In this document: positions 61,597-64,000 of the stretch, one piece after another
Layout: every line of letters begins with the position of its first letter
How positions within the stretch are numbered: the first letter of the stretch is position 1
Source: Arthrobacter sp. DWC3
Lineage (GTDB): Bacteria > Actinomycetota > Actinomycetes > Actinomycetales > Micrococcaceae
Direction: 5' to 3'
Length of the DNA: 64,000 nt
Assembly (NCBI RefSeq): GCF_002929375.1
Contig: NZ_PJIP01000008.1
Location: forward strand, 1 to 64,000
Translations under genes and position numbers: made by a program
The notes under the pieces: model-generated
Seen by the model: the letters and a program-made list of their open reading frames with translations, nothing else
Told to the model about the DNA's origin: nothing
Databases searched by the model: none

Positions 61597-62778
61597 ATGC
61601 ACACGAAGTCCGCTCCCCGGCGGCTGACCGGGATCGACGCCGCCCGCGGCGTGGCGCTCTTCGGCATGATGAGCACGCACGTCCTCCCGCTCTACGCGCC
61701 GGGCACCATCGACGCCACCTGGACGGCCCTGGTGTTCTCGGGACGCGCGTCGGGGCTGTTCGCCGTCGTCGCCGGCATCGGTCTGGCCCTGCTGACGGGA
61801 GGGCGCTCGCCGCACCGCGACCGTACGCTGTCCGCGGACCGGACGGGCATCGCGGTGCGCGCCGTGATCATCGCCCTGATCGGCCTCGTCCTCGGTGGCG
61901 TGGAGACGAACATCGCGATCATCCTGTTCCACTACGGCGTGCTCTTCCTCGTCGCCCTGCCCTTCACGGGCCTCCGGATCAGGCCGCTCGCGGCGTGGGC
62001 GGCGGGCTGGGTGCTGCTCGCACCCGTCGCGGCCTACCTGCTGCGCCCGGTCGTGACGGAGGGCGTGGTGCCGTCGTCGGTGGGCGGCAACCCCCTCTTC
62101 GAACACTTCCTGGTCCCGCAGACGCTGGCCGCGGACGTCTTCCTGACCGGCTACTACCCGGTGCTGCAGTGGCTCGGGTTCATCCTGGTCGGCCTGGTGA
62201 TCGGACGGCTGGACCTCTCCCGGCTCGGCGTGCAGCTGGGCCTGCTCGGTGCGGGGATCGTCGCCGCGGTGGGCGCGCGGTTCGTGAGCGCGCAGCTGCT
62301 CGGGCCCGGCGGCGGCCTCGCGGCGCTCCTGGCGACACCCGAGGGCGGCCGCTACCCGCTCGAGGCGATGCTCGATGTCGGACTCGCCGGCGTGGAGCAG
62401 TCGGGCTCGTGGTGGTGGCTCGCCGTCAGCGCACCCCACTCGGGCACCACCCTGGATCTGGTGCACGTGGCGGGGTCGGCCGCGGCGGTGATCGCGCTGT
62501 GCCTGCTGCTGACGCGGCGTTTCCCGCAGGCGCTCCTGCCCCTCTCGGCGCCGGGCGCCATGACGCTGACGCTCTACACCCTCCACATCTGCGTCATGAG
62601 CTGGGCGGACCAGCTGGTGCCCCTGCCGGACCCGGTGCAGCTGTTCTGGGTGCAGGTGGTCGTCGCGGTCGCGATCGGCATCCTCTTCCAGCGCGTGCAC
62701 TCGCGCGGCCCGCTGGAGCTGCTCGCCTCGGGGGCCGCGAACGCGGCGCGCGAGGGCCGAGCCGAGGTGCGCCGCTGA
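61597..62778 (+). CDS. DUF418/heparan-acetyltransferase-like membrane protein
   Basis: A 393-residue integral membrane protein with about ten hydrophobic helices. The start RLTGIDAARGVALFGMM is the hallmark of the DUF418/DUF1624 (HGSNAT-like) acyltransferase group, and the end has TLTLYTLHICVMSW. Possibly modifies cell-surface polymers; the substrate is unknown. Only gene on the plus strand in this section. Confidence 0.85.
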   Translation: MHTKSAPRRLTGIDAARGVALFGMMSTHVLPLYAPGTIDATWTALVFSGRASGLFAVVAGIGLALLTGGRSPHRDRTLSADRTGIAVRAVIIALIGLVLGGVETNIAIILFHYGVLFLVALPFTGLRIRPLAAWAAGWVLLAPVAAYLLRPVVTEGVVPSSVGGNPLFEHFLVPQTLAADVFLTGYYPVLQWLGFILVGLVIGRLDLSRLGVQLGLLGAGIVAAVGARFVSAQLLGPGGGLAALLATPEGGRYPLEAMLDVGLAGVEQSGSWWWLAVSAPHSGTTLDLVHVAGSAAAVIALCLLLTRRFPQALLPLSAPGAMTLTLYTLHICVMSWADQLVPLPDPVQLFWVQVVVAVAIGILFQRVHSRGPLELLASGAANAAREGRAEVRR

Positions 62779-62794
62779 TCCGCCGGCCGGCGGG

Positions 62795-63262
62795 TCAGGC
62801 CGCGGGGCCCTGCCGGTACAGCCTCGCGGCGTCGCGCATCGCCTTGCGGGCCCGCTTGCGGTCCCCGGCGGCGTCGTAGGCGCACGAGAGCCGGAACCAG
62901 CTGCGCCAGTTCTCCGGATCGGCCTCGACCTCGGCCTGGTAGGCGGGGAACGCGCGGTCCGCGGCGGAGCGGACGATCCGCCCGGAGGGGGTCCTCGGCA
63001 GGTCGTCGACGGGGAGCCCGCCCTCGCCCTCGAGCTGCCGCGCCATGCGCTGCGTCTGGGCGCCGAAGAGCAGTTCCCGGATCAGGGCCCATGCGCCGAT
63101 GCACGGCAGCAGGAGGTAGCCGGCGCCGAGAGCCTTCGCCACCGGGTCCGGGTCGCCGAGGAGCAGGAAGCTGCGCTGGAAGGCCACGGCGAGCCAGAAG
63201 ACGAGCAGGGCCGTGATGAGCAGGACCCCGAGCCGGACCTTGTACGTGCGGTAGAACTCCAT
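62795..63262 (-). CDS. Membrane protein with a TPR-like C-terminus
   Basis: 155 residues: two membrane helices (about 11-30 and 45-65), then a cytosolic region whose last part (DPENWRSWFRLSCAYDAAGDRKRARKAMRDAARLY) is one clear tetratricopeptide unit. Conserved next to dapB in Micrococcaceae (recalled). Five bases downstream of dapB, so co-transcribed. Function unknown. Confidence 0.8.
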   Translation of the reverse strand: MEFYRTYKVRLGVLLITALLVFWLAVAFQRSFLLLGDPDPVAKALGAGYLLLPCIGAWALIRELLFGAQTQRMARQLEGEGGLPVDDLPRTPSGRIVRSAADRAFPAYQAEVEADPENWRSWFRLSCAYDAAGDRKRARKAMRDAARLYRQGPAA

Positions 63263-63267
63263 GGCGG

Positions 63268-64000
63268 TCAGCGGCCGCCGGCCTGGAGGTCTAGGTAGCC
63301 GTCGAGGCCGACCGTCAGGCCCGGGTGGTCGGCCACGGAGCGGATGCCGAGGAGCACCCCGGGCATGAACGAGGCGCGGTCGTACGAGTCGTGGCGGATG
63401 GTGAGCTGCTCCCCCGGGCTGCCGAGCAGCACCTCCTGGTGCGCTGTGAGCCCGCGGAGTCGCACGGAGTGCACGGGGACGCCGTCCACGGTCGCCCCGC
63501 GGGCGCCGTCGAGCGCGTCACGGGTCGCGTCGGGCGCGTCCGGTGTGCCGGCGGAAGCGCGGGCGGCGGCCACGAGCTGCGCGGTCCGGACGGCGGTGCC
63601 GGAGGGGGCGTCCACCTTGTCCGGATGGTGCAGCTCCACGATCTCGACGGACTCGAAGTAGCGTGCCGCGGTGGCGGCGAAGGCCGTGGCGAGCACGGAG
63701 CCGAGGGCGAAGTTCGGGGCGATCAGGACCCCCGTGGCGGGCGAGGCCGCCAGCAGGGACCCGAGGCGGTCGAGCCGGTCGGCGGACCAGCCGGTGGTCC
63801 CGACCACGGCGTGCATGCCGTGCTCGACGGCGAAGGCGACGTTGTCGTACGTGGCGTCGGGCACGGTCAGGTCGACGACCACGCGCGCTCCCGCGGACAC
63901 GAGGGAATCGAGCGGGTCGCTGCTGCCGAGGGCCGCGACGAGCGCGAGGTCGGGGGCGGCCTCGACGGCGCGGACGGCCTCGGCGCCCATGCGGCCCCGG
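63268..64000 (-). CDS. dapB: 4-hydroxy-tetrahydrodipicolinate reductase (5' end outside the window)
   Basis: NAD(P)H-dependent reduction step after DapA. The visible part starts at RGRMGAEAVRAVE, inside the nucleotide-binding fold, and continues with VVGTTGW, IAPNFALGS, and the catalytic VELHHPDKVDAPSGTA motif to a complete C-terminus. The frame is open to the right edge; roughly the first ten residues, including the start codon, lie beyond base 64000. An internal Met at 63990 is not the real start. Confidence 0.95.
   Translation of the reverse strand, partial: RGRMGAEAVRAVEAAPDLALVAALGSSDPLDSLVSAGARVVVDLTVPDATYDNVAFAVEHGMHAVVGTTGWSADRLDRLGSLLAASPATGVLIAPNFALGSVLATAFAATAARYFESVEIVELHHPDKVDAPSGTAVRTAQLVAAARASAGTPDAPDATRDALDGARGATVDGVPVHSVRLRGLTAHQEVLLGSPGEQLTIRHDSYDRASFMPGVLLGIRSVADHPGLTVGLDGYLDLQAGGR

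Overview
The window is high-GC DNA with dense genes, many GTG starts and GTGA/ATGA start-stop overlaps. Gene content and order (argCJBDFRGH, infC-rpmI-rplT-SpoU methylase-pheST, recA-recX-miaB-miaA-dapF, lexA beside a LysM gene, DUF3046 before recA, PriA-type hisA) point to an actinobacterium, most likely an Arthrobacter-like member of the Micrococcaceae. This is inferred from family knowledge and synteny; no database search was run.

Layout. 1-413: 5' leader and promoters of an rRNA operon transcribed leftward out of the window. 414-7491: tyrS, a HelD-type RNA polymerase recycling ATPase, apt overlapping an alkyladenine glycosylase, then divergent alkylation repair genes (Ada/AraC/AlkA fusion and ogt). 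7496-11086: ABC exporter, FAD monooxygenase and divergent TetR regulator sharing a palindromic operator. 11151-19837: the arginine cluster, mostly coupled by overlapping start and stop codons, with a triple ArgR-box-like array in front of argC. 19838-23886: an accessory interval between the arg cluster and pheT holding an AraC-type pseudogene, a possibly decayed small membrane gene, a quinone oxidoreductase and a DUF222/HNH nuclease. 23887-35081: pheST, pcp, an SOS-box-preceded radical SAM gene, a Nudix hydrolase, an MFS pump, a SpoU rRNA methylase, and rplT/rpmI/infC behind a leader with a terminator-like attenuator; infC starts at ATT. 35082-41197: DUF1844, MFS, SseB-like, hisA/priA, a 52-residue membrane protein, hisH, hisB, hisC. 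41283-43060: a LysM membrane protein divergent from lexA with two LexA boxes. 43061-53507: dinG, hflX, an rRNA methylase-like gene, dapF, miaA, miaB, recX, recA, DUF3046. 53694-64000: MarR, clgR, cinA, pgsA, ftsK, rnj, dapA, a DUF418 membrane protein, a membrane TPR-like protein and the 3' part of dapB.

How it works together. Most of the window is housekeeping: arginine, histidine and lysine/diaminopimelate synthesis, tRNA charging and modification, ribosome biogenesis, chromosome segregation and RNA turnover. A DNA-damage theme recurs: lexA, the LysM protein, recA and a radical SAM gene have recognisable LexA boxes, and dinG, recX, aag, ada-alkA and ogt lie in the same window. Many genes have a TANNNT hexamer 6-7 bases before the start codon, suggesting frequent leaderless mRNAs. 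I found no CRISPR array, insertion sequence, prophage or convincing new multi-gene defence system. The most unusual items are regulatory or repeat-based: the duplicated ArgR-box segment, the palindromic element inside the argH reading frame, the infC leader, and expanding in-frame repeats in recX and the LysM gene.
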